From assembly GCF_026341815.1 (NCBI RefSeq), contig NZ_JAPENX010000001.1, positions 558,001 through 622,000 on the forward strand: a stretch of 64,000 bases of DNA, written 5' to 3'. The DNA comes from Streptomyces sp. NBC_00572. GTDB taxonomy: Bacteria; Actinomycetota; Actinomycetes; Streptomycetales; Streptomycetaceae. The notes beneath the pieces are model-generated. The model worked only from the letters and a program-made list of their open reading frames with translations, had not been told where the DNA came from and searched no databases. Shown piece by piece: positions 41,395 to 49,089 of this stretch (positions are counted from its first letter, which is position 1; each line of letters starts with the position of its first letter). The translations under genes and the position numbers were made by a program.

Positions 41395-42774
41395 ATGTCC
41401 TCAACCGACCTCGTACAAGCCGATGTTGCCGTCCCCTCCCCCGCGAGCGCCCCGAAGCGCCCCGCCTCGCCGGGCCTCGCGCTGGCCGCCGCGATGCTCG
41501 GGTTCGCCCTCATCACCCTCGACACCTCCGTCGTGAACGTCGCCCTGCCCGCGATCGGCGCCGACCTGCGGGCGGGGATGTCGGGACTCCAGTGGGTGGT
41601 CGACTCGTACACCCTGGCCTTCGCCGCGCTGCTGCTCTCCAGCGGGGCGCTGGCCGACCGGATCGGGGCGAGCCGGGCGTACGGCACCGGGGTCGTCGTC
41701 TTCGTCCTGGCCTCCGCCGCCTGCGGCCTGGCCCCCGGCCTTCCGGCGCTGCTCGCGGCCCGCACGGTGCAGGGCGCGGCGGCCGCCGTGATGCTGCCGG
41801 CCTCGCTCGCGCTCGTACGGGAGGCGTACGGCGATCCCGGGCGGCGGGCGCGTGCGGTGTCGCTCTGGGCGGCGGGCGGCACGGTCGCGGTGGCGCTCGG
41901 TCCGGTCGCGGGCGGGGCGCTGACCACGGCGTGGAGCTGGCGGGGAATCTTCTTCGTGAACCTGCCGCTGGGGCTGCTCGCGCTCGCCCTGCTGACCCGG
42001 GTGGCGCGTTCGGCCCGCCGGCCCGCCCCGCTCGACCTGCCGGGGCAGCTGACGGCGATGACGGCGCTCGGGGCGCTCACCTTCGCCGCCATCGAGGGCG
42101 GTACGGAGGCCTGGTGGGCGCTGGGTGTGGCGGCTGTCGCCTTCGCCGCGTTCCTGGTGATCGAGACACGGCGGCGGCACCCGGTGGTGCCGCTGGGGCT
42201 GTTCCGGAACACGACGGTCGCGGTCGCGGTGGCGGCGGGCTCGGCGAACAGCGTGGCCTTCTACGGGATGCTCTTCGTCTTCAGCCTCTTCTTCCAGCAG
42301 GTGCTCGGCCTCTCGCCGCTGGCCGCCGGGCTGATGTTCCTGCCGATGACGGGACTGCTCGCCGCGGTGAACATCCTGTCGGCGAAGGTGGCGGCGCGGT
42401 ACGGGGCGAGGCTGCCGATCGTCGTCGGCCAGGTGGTCGCGGTGGCGGGCCTGCTCGGGCTGCTCACCGTGGACGCGGACTCCTCCCGGGTGGCGCAGGC
42501 GCTGCTGCTTGTACCGCTGGCGCTCGGGGCGGGCTTCTCGCTGCCGCCGCTGATCGCCTCGATGATGGAGGCGGTCCCGGCGGAGCGGGCGGGCACGGCC
42601 GCGGGCCTTCTGAACGCGGTCCGGCAGACGGCGGGCGCCCTCGCGATCGCGGTCTTCGGCTCGATGGCGGCCGAGTCCATGGAATCGGCCCTCCGCACCA
42701 GCCTCCTGATCAGTGCGGGCTTCCTGACCCTGACGACGCTGGCGTCGCTCCGGCTGCCGGGCCGCAGGGCCTGA
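41395..42774 (+). CDS. MFS drug transporter, DHA2/EmrB-QacA type
   Basis: 459 aa with about 14 predicted helices. MLGFALITLDTSVVNVALPAIGADL near residue 34 is the DHA2 motif (LDxTxVNVALP), and LADRIGASRAYGTGVVVF is the motif A region. Members export drugs or metabolites using the proton gradient. Divergent from a GlxA-type regulator. ATG 41395 has GGAGG only 1 nt away; no better in-frame start was seen. It ends 10 nt before the convergent AraC-family gene. Confidence 0.88.
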   Translation: MSSTDLVQADVAVPSPASAPKRPASPGLALAAAMLGFALITLDTSVVNVALPAIGADLRAGMSGLQWVVDSYTLAFAALLLSSGALADRIGASRAYGTGVVVFVLASAACGLAPGLPALLAARTVQGAAAAVMLPASLALVREAYGDPGRRARAVSLWAAGGTVAVALGPVAGGALTTAWSWRGIFFVNLPLGLLALALLTRVARSARRPAPLDLPGQLTAMTALGALTFAAIEGGTEAWWALGVAAVAFAAFLVIETRRRHPVVPLGLFRNTTVAVAVAAGSANSVAFYGMLFVFSLFFQQVLGLSPLAAGLMFLPMTGLLAAVNILSAKVAARYGARLPIVVGQVVAVAGLLGLLTVDADSSRVAQALLLVPLALGAGFSLPPLIASMMEAVPAERAGTAAGLLNAVRQTAGALAIAVFGSMAAESMESALRTSLLISAGFLTLTTLASLRLPGRRA

Positions 42775-42784
42775 GCTCCGGGTC

Positions 42785-43699
42785 TCAGGCGCCCTTGCGG
42801 TACTGGCCCGGCGCCACGCCGTACTCCCGCTTGAAGGCCTTGGCGAAGGCGAACTCCGAGGAGTAGCCGGAGCGTTGGGCGACCGCGCGGAGCGGAAGGT
42901 CGTCGGAGCGGAGCAGCCGACCCGCCGCGGTCATGCGCCACCAGGTGAGGTACGAGAGGGGTGCGCGGCCCACCAGGGCGGTGAACCTGCGGGCGAAGGC
43001 GGCGCGGGAGAGGCCGCTCAGGGCGCCGAGTTCCTCGACCGTCCACGCGCGCGCGGGGTCGCCGTGCAGGGCGCGGAGGGCGCCGGCGACCGCCGGGTCG
43101 CCGAGGGCGGCCGACCAGCCGGTGGAGCGGTCGGCGCGTTCGGTGAGCCACCAGGTGCGCAGCAGGTAGAGCAGCAGGGTGTCGAGCAGGGCGGGCACGA
43201 TCGCGTCGGATCCCGGCTGGGGTTCGGCGAGTTCGGCGCCGAGCAGGTCGACGGCGGCGCGCAGCCGGGGGTGGGCGCCGACCCGGGCGGGCAGGTGCAC
43301 GTACGGGGGCAGATCGGTGAGGAGCGGGTGCGCCCGGGCGCGGCTGAGCTGGTAGGCGCCGCAGAGGAGCAGGGTCTCCTCGGCGCCGATCGGGCCCCGG
43401 TCGGGCGGGGTGGGCCAGGAGCCGTCGGAGGCCGGCAGGGCGTCGACGAGGGGCGTGTCGGGCCGGTCGGCGAGGCCGTGGCCGGTGCCGTGGGCGAGGA
43501 GGACGACGTCGCCGGGGCCGAGCCTGACGGGGGCGGCGCCGTCCGGGGGCAGCAGCCACGCGGTGCCCTGGAGGACGACATGGAATCCGGCACCCTCGCT
43601 GGGAGGGAAGCGGAGGCCCCAGGGGGCGAAGCGGACCGTGCGGGAGGAGTGGGGCCGCCCGGTGCGCATGGCGGCGATGGCATCGCTCAGTACGTCCAT
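42785..43699 (-). CDS. AraC family regulator with cupin-type N-terminal domain
   Basis: 304 aa. The N-terminal domain (DVLSDAIAAMRTGRPHSSRT, GFHVVLQGTAWLLPP, LGPGDVVLLAHGTGHGL) is a cupin_6-type sensor; the C-terminal AraC domain contains WTVEELGALSGLSRAAFARR near 219 and LPLRAVAQRSGYSSEFAFAKAF near 268. This subgroup usually regulates a neighbouring oxidoreductase, here the divergent quinone-reductase-like gene. ATG 43699 was chosen because the family starts MDVLSDAI; upstream in-frame starts lack homology. Confidence 0.86.
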   Translation of the reverse strand: MDVLSDAIAAMRTGRPHSSRTVRFAPWGLRFPPSEGAGFHVVLQGTAWLLPPDGAAPVRLGPGDVVLLAHGTGHGLADRPDTPLVDALPASDGSWPTPPDRGPIGAEETLLLCGAYQLSRARAHPLLTDLPPYVHLPARVGAHPRLRAAVDLLGAELAEPQPGSDAIVPALLDTLLLYLLRTWWLTERADRSTGWSAALGDPAVAGALRALHGDPARAWTVEELGALSGLSRAAFARRFTALVGRAPLSYLTWWRMTAAGRLLRSDDLPLRAVAQRSGYSSEFAFAKAFKREYGVAPGQYRKGA

Positions 43700-43729
43700 C
43701 CCGGCACCGTACTCCTCGCCGACACGGAT

Positions 43730-43775
43730 GAGACGATCGGACATCGACAGGAGCCGTCGGGACATGGATCGTCTC
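43730..43775. promoter_or_regulatory. Inverted repeat operator between araC-type and reductase genes
   Basis: GAGACGATC (43730-43738) and GATCGTCTC (43767-43775) are perfect 9-bp arms separated by 28 nt; GACAT repeats lie just inside each arm (43740-43744 and 43761-43765). In the 101-nt divergent gap this is the clearest candidate site for the AraC-family regulator. Confidence 0.6.
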
Positions 43776-43800
43776 GCCACGTGCTCGTAGCGTCTGGCTC

Positions 43801-44817
43801 ATGACGACAACGGACATGACCACCAGGGCAGTTCTCTTCCATCGGACCGGCGGGCCCGAGGTCCTCACCGTGGAGGAGGTGCCGCTGCCGGCCCCCGGGC
43901 CCGGCGAGCTGCTCGTACGGGTCGAGGCGATCGGGCTCAACCGGGCCGAGGCGCTGTTCCGCGCGGGCACCTACTACTACCCGCCGACGCTGCCGGGTTC
44001 CCGGCTCGGCTACGAGGCGGCGGGCGTCGTCGAGGCGGTCGGCGCGGGGGTCACCGCGCACGCGCCCGGCGATCCGGTGATGGCGGCGGCCAACTTCGAC
44101 TTCGGGGTGTACGGGGTCTACGCGGAGCGGGTGGTACTGCCCGAGGAGTACGTGGTGGCCCGGCCCGAGGGGGTGGACGCGGTGACGGCGGCGGCGGTCT
44201 GGCTGACGTACTTCACGGCGTACGGCGGCATGGTGCTGACCGGCGGTCTCGGCCCCGGCGACCACGTGGTGATCACCGGGGCGTCCAGCGGAGTGGGAAC
44301 GGCCGCCCTCCAGACGGCGCTGCGCGTCGGGGCCGTGCCGATCGCCACCACGCGCGGCGAGGGCAAGCGGAAGCGGCTCCTGGAGCTCGGGGCCGCGCAC
44401 GTGATCGCGACGGACACCACGGACGCCGACGCCCTGGTGGCGGAGGTGCGGCGGATCACCGCCGGGGCGGGCGCCGATCTCGCCTTCGACGCGATCGGTG
44501 GGCCCGGGTTCGCCCGGCTCGGGGACGCGCTGCGGACCGGGGGAACGGCCGTCCTGTACGGCTGGCTCGACCCGCGGCCGGTCGCCCTCTCGGCGAACTG
44601 GCCGCAGACGGTCCACACGTACGCCAACGGGGCACTGGCCAGGTCCGAGGAGGGGCGGCGGCGCGCGGCCGGTTTCATCGGCTCGGGGCTCCGCGACGGT
44701 TCCCTGGCGCCGGTGATCGCCGAGGTCTTCGACGGTCTGGAGCGGATCGCCGACGGCCATCGGCTGATGGAGTCCAACGCGCACCTCGGGAAGATCGTGG
44801 TGCGCGTCGGGGAGTGA
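43801..44817 (+). CDS. Zinc-independent quinone oxidoreductase-like MDR family protein
   Basis: 338 aa, medium-chain dehydrogenase/reductase. The N-terminal GroES-like domain begins RAVLFHRTGGPEVLTVEEVP; the cofactor domain has GDHVVITGASSGVGTAALQTALR near residue 153 (GxSSGVG, NADPH-type). The zinc ligands of alcohol dehydrogenases are not seen, matching quinone oxidoreductase or enoyl-thioester reductase members. Likely acts on quinones or enones. It starts at ATG 43801, with ATG 43816 a shorter option. Divergent from the AraC-family regulator. Confidence 0.86.
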   Translation: MTTTDMTTRAVLFHRTGGPEVLTVEEVPLPAPGPGELLVRVEAIGLNRAEALFRAGTYYYPPTLPGSRLGYEAAGVVEAVGAGVTAHAPGDPVMAAANFDFGVYGVYAERVVLPEEYVVARPEGVDAVTAAAVWLTYFTAYGGMVLTGGLGPGDHVVITGASSGVGTAALQTALRVGAVPIATTRGEGKRKRLLELGAAHVIATDTTDADALVAEVRRITAGAGADLAFDAIGGPGFARLGDALRTGGTAVLYGWLDPRPVALSANWPQTVHTYANGALARSEEGRRRAAGFIGSGLRDGSLAPVIAEVFDGLERIADGHRLMESNAHLGKIVVRVGE

Positions 44818-44836
44818 ACCAGGGGACGGCCGGGAC

Positions 44837-46342
44837 TCAGCGGCGGGGCAGGTCCAGCGGGTTGTCGTCGCGGAGCTCCGGCGGGAGCAGGTGGCCGGGG
44901 GTCGACTGGTAGGTGACCGGGCGCAGCCAGCGCTCGATCGCCGTCGCGCCGACCGAGGTGGAGGTGGAGGTGGTGGCCGGGTAGGGGCCGCCGTGGTGCT
45001 GGGCGGCGGCGACGGCGACGCCGGTGGGCCAGCCGTTGACGAGGACGCGGCCCGCGAGCGGGGTGAGTTCGGCGAGGAGCGGGGCCGCGTCCTCGTCCTG
45101 GTCCCGCTCGGCGATCTGCAGGGTGGCGGTGAGGTTTCCGGGCACCCTGGAGAGGACGTCGGTGACCTCCGTACGGGAGTCGTAGCGGACGACGACGGTG
45201 ACCGGGCCGAAGACCTCCTCCACGAGGCTGGGATGCGGGCCGTCGAGCAGGGTCTTGGCGTCGACGGCCAGGAAACCGGCCTTGACGGTGTGCGGCCCCC
45301 CGGCGGCGGGCTGGACCGGCGCGGTGACGCCGGGGATCCGGGCCATCCCTTCGGTGCCGGTGAGGAAGTGGTCCCGCATCCGGTGGTCGAGCATCACGCC
45401 GGGCTCGGCGTCGCGCAGGGAGATCGTCAACGCGTCGACAAAGCGGTCGCCCGCGTCGCCGGAGGGGGCGAGGACGAAGCCGGGCTTGGTGCAGAACTGA
45501 CCCTGCCCCAGCGTCATGGAGCCGGCCAGGCCGGTTCCGATCTCCTCGGCCCGCTCCTCGACGGCGGCCGGGGTGATCACGACCGGGTTGAGGGAGCCGA
45601 GTTCGCCGTGGAAGGGGATGGGGACGGGCCGGGCGGCGGCCGCGTCGAAGAGGGCCCGGCCGCCGCGGACCGAGCCGGTGAATCCGGCGGCCGAGACGAG
45701 CGGGTGGCGGACCAGCTCGACGCCCGCGTCGAAGCCGTGGACGAGGACGACGACGTCCTCGGGGAGACCTGACTCCGCGGCGGCCCTGCGGAGCAGCGAG
45801 GCGCAGAGTTCGGAGGTGGCCGGGTGGTCGGGATGGGCCTTGATCACCACGGGGCAGCCGGCCGCGAGGGCGCTCGCCGTGTCGCCACCGGGGACGGAGA
45901 AGGCGAGCGGGAAGTTGCTGGCGGCGTAGACGGCGACGACGCCGAGCGGGATCTTCCAGCGGCGCAGGTCGGGGCGGGGCGGGATCGCCGCGGGGTCGGG
46001 CAGGTCGATCCGGATGTCGAGGAAGGAGCCTTCCTCGACGACCTCGGCGAAGGCCCTCAACTGGGCGGTGGTGCGGGCGAGTTCGCCGGTGAGGCGGACC
46101 GGCCCGAGGGCGGTCTCGGCATCGGCGGTCTCGACGATCTTTTCGCCCGCCCCGTGGAGGAGGCCGGCCGCGGTACGGAGGAAGGCGGCCCGTACCGTCC
46201 GGTCGGCGAGGGCCTCGCGGACCGCGTACGCGGCCCGTACGGACCGGTCGACGTCCGCCGCCGTGGCCTCCACCGCGACCCGCTCGCGCGGCTTCCCCGT
46301 CCGGGGGTCCACACTCCACACTGGTTCTGCCGCCACCGCCAC
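44837..46342 (-). CDS. NADP-dependent aldehyde dehydrogenase, 2,5-dioxovalerate (KGSA) dehydrogenase group
   Basis: 501 aa. ALDH-fold enzyme with catalytic Cys in SMTLGQGQFCTKPGFVL near residue 290 and general-base Glu in PIPFHGELGSLNPVV near 253. The spacing and the FCTKPG motif match the alpha-ketoglutaric semialdehyde dehydrogenase branch that finishes pentose, uronate or hydroxyproline breakdown. It is divergent from an IclR regulator, typical for such sugar-acid pathways. Start GTG 46342 (VAVAAEPVWSVDPRTGK) is preferred; a start at 46387 lacks homology. Confidence 0.86.
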   Translation of the reverse strand: MAVAAEPVWSVDPRTGKPRERVAVEATAADVDRSVRAAYAVREALADRTVRAAFLRTAAGLLHGAGEKIVETADAETALGPVRLTGELARTTAQLRAFAEVVEEGSFLDIRIDLPDPAAIPPRPDLRRWKIPLGVVAVYAASNFPLAFSVPGGDTASALAAGCPVVIKAHPDHPATSELCASLLRRAAAESGLPEDVVVLVHGFDAGVELVRHPLVSAAGFTGSVRGGRALFDAAAARPVPIPFHGELGSLNPVVITPAAVEERAEEIGTGLAGSMTLGQGQFCTKPGFVLAPSGDAGDRFVDALTISLRDAEPGVMLDHRMRDHFLTGTEGMARIPGVTAPVQPAAGGPHTVKAGFLAVDAKTLLDGPHPSLVEEVFGPVTVVVRYDSRTEVTDVLSRVPGNLTATLQIAERDQDEDAAPLLAELTPLAGRVLVNGWPTGVAVAAAQHHGGPYPATTSTSTSVGATAIERWLRPVTYQSTPGHLLPPELRDDNPLDLPRR

Positions 46343-46347
46343 GCCCC

Positions 46348-46396
46348 TGTTCGCTATTCTGAACACAGTTCCCGTAGATGAACGCATCTGTACGGG
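46348..46396. promoter_or_regulatory. Dyad elements between ALDH and iclR genes
   Basis: Two candidate sites: TGTTC (46348-46352) with GAACA (46361-46365), 8-nt spacer; and CCCGTA (46371-46376) with TACGGG (46391-46396), 14-nt spacer and inner GAT/ATC. IclR regulators often bind such short dyads. The stretch 46348-46370 is A/T-richer than its surroundings and may hold the ALDH promoter. Confidence 0.5.
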
Positions 46397-46486
46397 ACTT
46401 TAGGGACGGCCCGGCCGTCTCCACAAGGGGCCCCGTTCGGCCAGGTGGCCACGGGACGACCGGACGACGGAAAAGGGGCGAGGGTC

Positions 46487-47257
46487 ATGGCGACTGCCGA
46501 CGCGGGCGGAGCGCAGGTGAAGTCCGCGGTGCGGACCGTGGAGCTGCTCGAATACTTCGCCGGGCGCCCGGGGATGCACTCGCTCGCCGCGGTCCAGGAG
46601 GCCGTCGGCTACCCCAAGTCCAGCCTGTACATGCTGCTGCGCACCCTGGTCGAGCTGGGCTGGGTGGAGACGGACGCGACCGGCACCAGGTACGGCATCG
46701 GCGTACGGGCGCTACTCGTCGGCACCTCGTACATCGACGGCGACGAGGTGGTGGCCGCCTCCCGGCCCACCCTGGACCGGCTCTCCGACGACACCACCGA
46801 GACCATCCACCTGGCGCGGCTCGACGGCACCAACGTCGTCTATCTGGCGACCCGTCAGTCCCAGCACTACCTGCGGCCGTTCACCCGGGTCGGGCGCCGG
46901 CTGCCCGCGCACTCGACCTCGCTCGGCAAGGCGCTGCTCGCCACCCACACCGACGAGCAGGTGCGCAAGCTGCTCCCGGAGACCCTCCCGGCCCTGACCG
47001 AGCACACCATCACCGACCGCGAGCAGCTCATCGAGGAGCTGCGCGTCATCCGTGAGCAGGGCATCTCGGTGGACCGCGAGGAGAACACGCTCGGGCTGCG
47101 CTGCTTCGGCGTCGCCATCCCGTACCGGACCCCGGCGCGGGACGCGATCAGCTGCTCGGTACCGGTGGCGCGGCTCACCCCGGCCCACGAGCAGATGATC
47201 AAGGACGCGCTCTTCGACGCCCGGGACCGGCTGACGCTGGCGACCCGCCGCCTCTGA
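46487..47257 (+). CDS. IclR family transcriptional regulator
   Basis: 256 aa. Winged HTH at residues about 9-70 (VKSAVRTVELLEYFAG, SLAAVQEAVGYPKSSLYMLL) then the IclR effector domain (VGTSYIDGDEVVAASRPTL, GRRLPAHSTSLGKALLA, SVDREENTLGLRCFGVAIP). The probable target is the divergent ALDH gene, with a sugar-acid intermediate as effector by analogy. ATG 46487 follows GGGGCGAGGG; an upstream in-frame codon at 46445 lacks a site. Confidence 0.89.
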   Translation: MATADAGGAQVKSAVRTVELLEYFAGRPGMHSLAAVQEAVGYPKSSLYMLLRTLVELGWVETDATGTRYGIGVRALLVGTSYIDGDEVVAASRPTLDRLSDDTTETIHLARLDGTNVVYLATRQSQHYLRPFTRVGRRLPAHSTSLGKALLATHTDEQVRKLLPETLPALTEHTITDREQLIEELRVIREQGISVDREENTLGLRCFGVAIPYRTPARDAISCSVPVARLTPAHEQMIKDALFDARDRLTLATRRL

Positions 47258-47370
47258 GCCTCCCGCCGGGAGGTCAGACACGCTTGAACCTCCGGCCGGG
47301 GCAGCCGCTCTTGAACCTCCGGCCAGGGGTCAGCCGCGCTCGGGCCTCCCGCCGGGGGATCAGCCGCGCT
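47255..47370. repeat. Four imperfect tandem repeats (27-30 nt) between convergent genes
   Basis: Units begin at 47255, 47285, 47312 and 47341 and share a core CCTCC(C/G)GCC(G/A)GG followed by CAGCCGC. Each core is self-complementary (for example CCTCCCGCCGGGAGG at 47259-47273), so each unit can form a small hairpin. The array fills the gap between the iclR stop and the cupin gene and covers the last codons of the latter. Confidence 0.7.
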
Positions 47371-47857
47371 CGGCGAGCGCCTTCTGCCAGACCGGGCTGT
47401 CCACGTAGTGGTTGTCGTACTGCTCCGAGGAGGCCTTGATCTCCTCGAAGCTCGCCTCGCCCCGCATGACCCTGCCGAGGAGGCGCAGGTAGTCGAAGCG
47501 GGCCATGCCGGGCGTGAAGACGAACAGCACGTCGGCCTCGGCGCCGGGCGCCGCCGCGAAGGCGTGCGGGGTGTGCGGCGGGACGAGCAGGAAGTCGCCC
47601 TTCTCCAGGACGGACAGCTCCTCGTTCACCAGGACCTGGAGCGAGCCGTCGATCACGTAGAACATCTCCGACGCCTTGGTGTGGAAGTGCGCCGGGGCGC
47701 CGACCGCTCCCTTGGCGAAGGTGGAGCGGTAGCTGGTGAGCTGCCCGCCGGTGGTGCCGGAGTCGGCGAGGAGGGTCATGACGCTGCTGGGGTCCGCGGT
47801 GGTCTCGGCGGTGGCGGCGCGGGTCAGGAGCGGGGCGAAGGGCGCGTTCTCGTTCAT
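47360..47857 (-). CDS. Cupin domain protein
   Basis: 165 aa. One cupin barrel: motif 1 GAPAHFHTKASEMFYVIDGSLQVLV near residue 53 (HFH and E metal ligands) and motif 2 LLVPPHTPHAFAAAPGA near 91 (second His). Metal binding is likely; activity may be a dioxygenase, isomerase or simple ligand binding. C-terminal helices (FDYLRLLGRVMRGEASFEEI) resemble quercetinase-like small cupins. Start ATG 47857 or ATC-preceded GTG 47863. Confidence 0.82.
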   Translation of the reverse strand: MNENAPFAPLLTRAATAETTADPSSVMTLLADSGTTGGQLTSYRSTFAKGAVGAPAHFHTKASEMFYVIDGSLQVLVNEELSVLEKGDFLLVPPHTPHAFAAAPGAEADVLFVFTPGMARFDYLRLLGRVMRGEASFEEIKASSEQYDNHYVDSPVWQKALAERG

Positions 47858-48057
47858 GATCACTACTCTAGGGCCTCATTGACCCTTGGGGAGGGTTCAA
47901 TTGATCTACAAAAACGTGGGTCAATTCACTGCGCCCGAAGCCGTCGCACGGCGTACCGCGTCGCGTCCCGGGGACGAGGGCGCCTCCCCCGTGCGGCGGA
48001 GGCGGATCACCGGTCCGCAGGAGGTGGCGCCGGGGGTCCGCGCGGGAGCGTGGAGCC
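47858..48057. promoter_or_regulatory. Promoter region upstream of the cupin gene with an ATTGACCC/GGGTCAAT dyad
   Basis: ATTGACCC (47878-47885) pairs with GGGTCAAT (47918-47925); between them lies the palindrome TCAATTGA (47898-47905). The segment is A/T-rich for this genome and lies 21-68 nt before the cupin start, so it looks like an operator/promoter for an unlinked regulator. The rest of the gap up to 48057 holds nothing recognised. Confidence 0.5.
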
Positions 48058-49089
48058 ATGACACGGACCGCTCATCTCCCCGCCCCGGCGCCCGGCGCCG
48101 ACCACGGAACCACGGACGACCACGGAACCGCCGGAGACCGCGGGACCGGTGGATTCCGCCGCGCCCTGCGCGTACTGGCGATCCTCGCCTGCCTCCCGTA
48201 CATCACGCTCAAGATCGCCTGGGTGGCCGGCAGCGAGATCGGCATCCCCGCCGGAAGTGTGCTCCTGGAGCACCGGGAGCTGCTGGTCGTCGCCAACTCG
48301 GTCTCGGTGGTGGCCGACGCCCTCGTGGTCGTCCTCGCCCTGCTCCTCACCCAGCCCTGGGGTCGGCGGGTGCCCGCCTGGCTGCTCGCGCTCCCGATGT
48401 GGGCGGCGACCGGGCTGCTCGCCCCGATCATGACCGGCTACCCCAGCCAGCTCGCGGTCGCCCTCTTCACCGGCGACGAGCAGGCCGCCGCGCCCGCCGA
48501 ACCCTTCCTGCACCCCTGGGTCTTCGCCGTCGTCTACGGCGGCTTCATCCTCCAGGGCCTCTCCCTCGGAACCCTTTTCGTGCTGTACGCCCGGGACCGC
48601 TGGGGCCGGCTCCTGCGCGGCCGCCTCGGTGACCTCTCCGCCCGTACGGCCGGGCCGGGCGTACGGGCCACCGCCCTGGCCGCCGCCGTCGTCGCGCTCC
48701 TCCCCCTCACGCTCCACACGATGTGGCTGTCCGGCGCGACCGAGGGACTGTCCCCCCGGCAGATCGCCGAGCGCGACGCCGACTTCACCGTCCTGGAAGC
48801 CCAGTGGATCGTCTACATCGTCGTCGCCGTGGCCACCACCCTCCTCCTCGTCCTGCGCCGGCCCGCCGCACCGAGGACGCGCAACGTCGTCGCCCTGGCC
48901 TGGATCGGCTCGGGCACGGCGGGCTGCTGGGGCGCGTACATGTCGCTGGTCGCGCTGATGCCGGACACGGATCCCGCCAAGCGGCTCACGGGCCTGGCGC
49001 AGCTGACCTACGCTGGCGAAATGATCACCGGATTCCTCCTCGCCGCCTGTCTGGCCGCGGTCCTGCGGCGGCGGAGTGCCGAGGCGTGA
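48058..49089 (+). CDS. Polytopic membrane protein of unknown function
   Basis: 343 aa. A hydrophilic His/Asp/Thr-rich N-terminus (about 30 residues) precedes about eight predicted helices, for example ALRVLAILACLPYITLKIAW and LVVVLALLLTQPW. No enzyme motif recognised. It overlaps the following histidine-kinase gene (GTGA), so it may be part of that sensing system, for example as a membrane partner of the kinase. ATG 48058 has GGAGC just upstream. Confidence 0.72.
   Translation: MTRTAHLPAPAPGADHGTTDDHGTAGDRGTGGFRRALRVLAILACLPYITLKIAWVAGSEIGIPAGSVLLEHRELLVVANSVSVVADALVVVLALLLTQPWGRRVPAWLLALPMWAATGLLAPIMTGYPSQLAVALFTGDEQAAAPAEPFLHPWVFAVVYGGFILQGLSLGTLFVLYARDRWGRLLRGRLGDLSARTAGPGVRATALAAAVVALLPLTLHTMWLSGATEGLSPRQIAERDADFTVLEAQWIVYIVVAVATTLLLVLRRPAAPRTRNVVALAWIGSGTAGCWGAYMSLVALMPDTDPAKRLTGLAQLTYAGEMITGFLLAACLAAVLRRRSAEA

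Noticed and set aside
47255..47370. CRISPR-like array
   Set aside because: Units are imperfect, contiguous without spacers and only four copies; no cas genes nearby.
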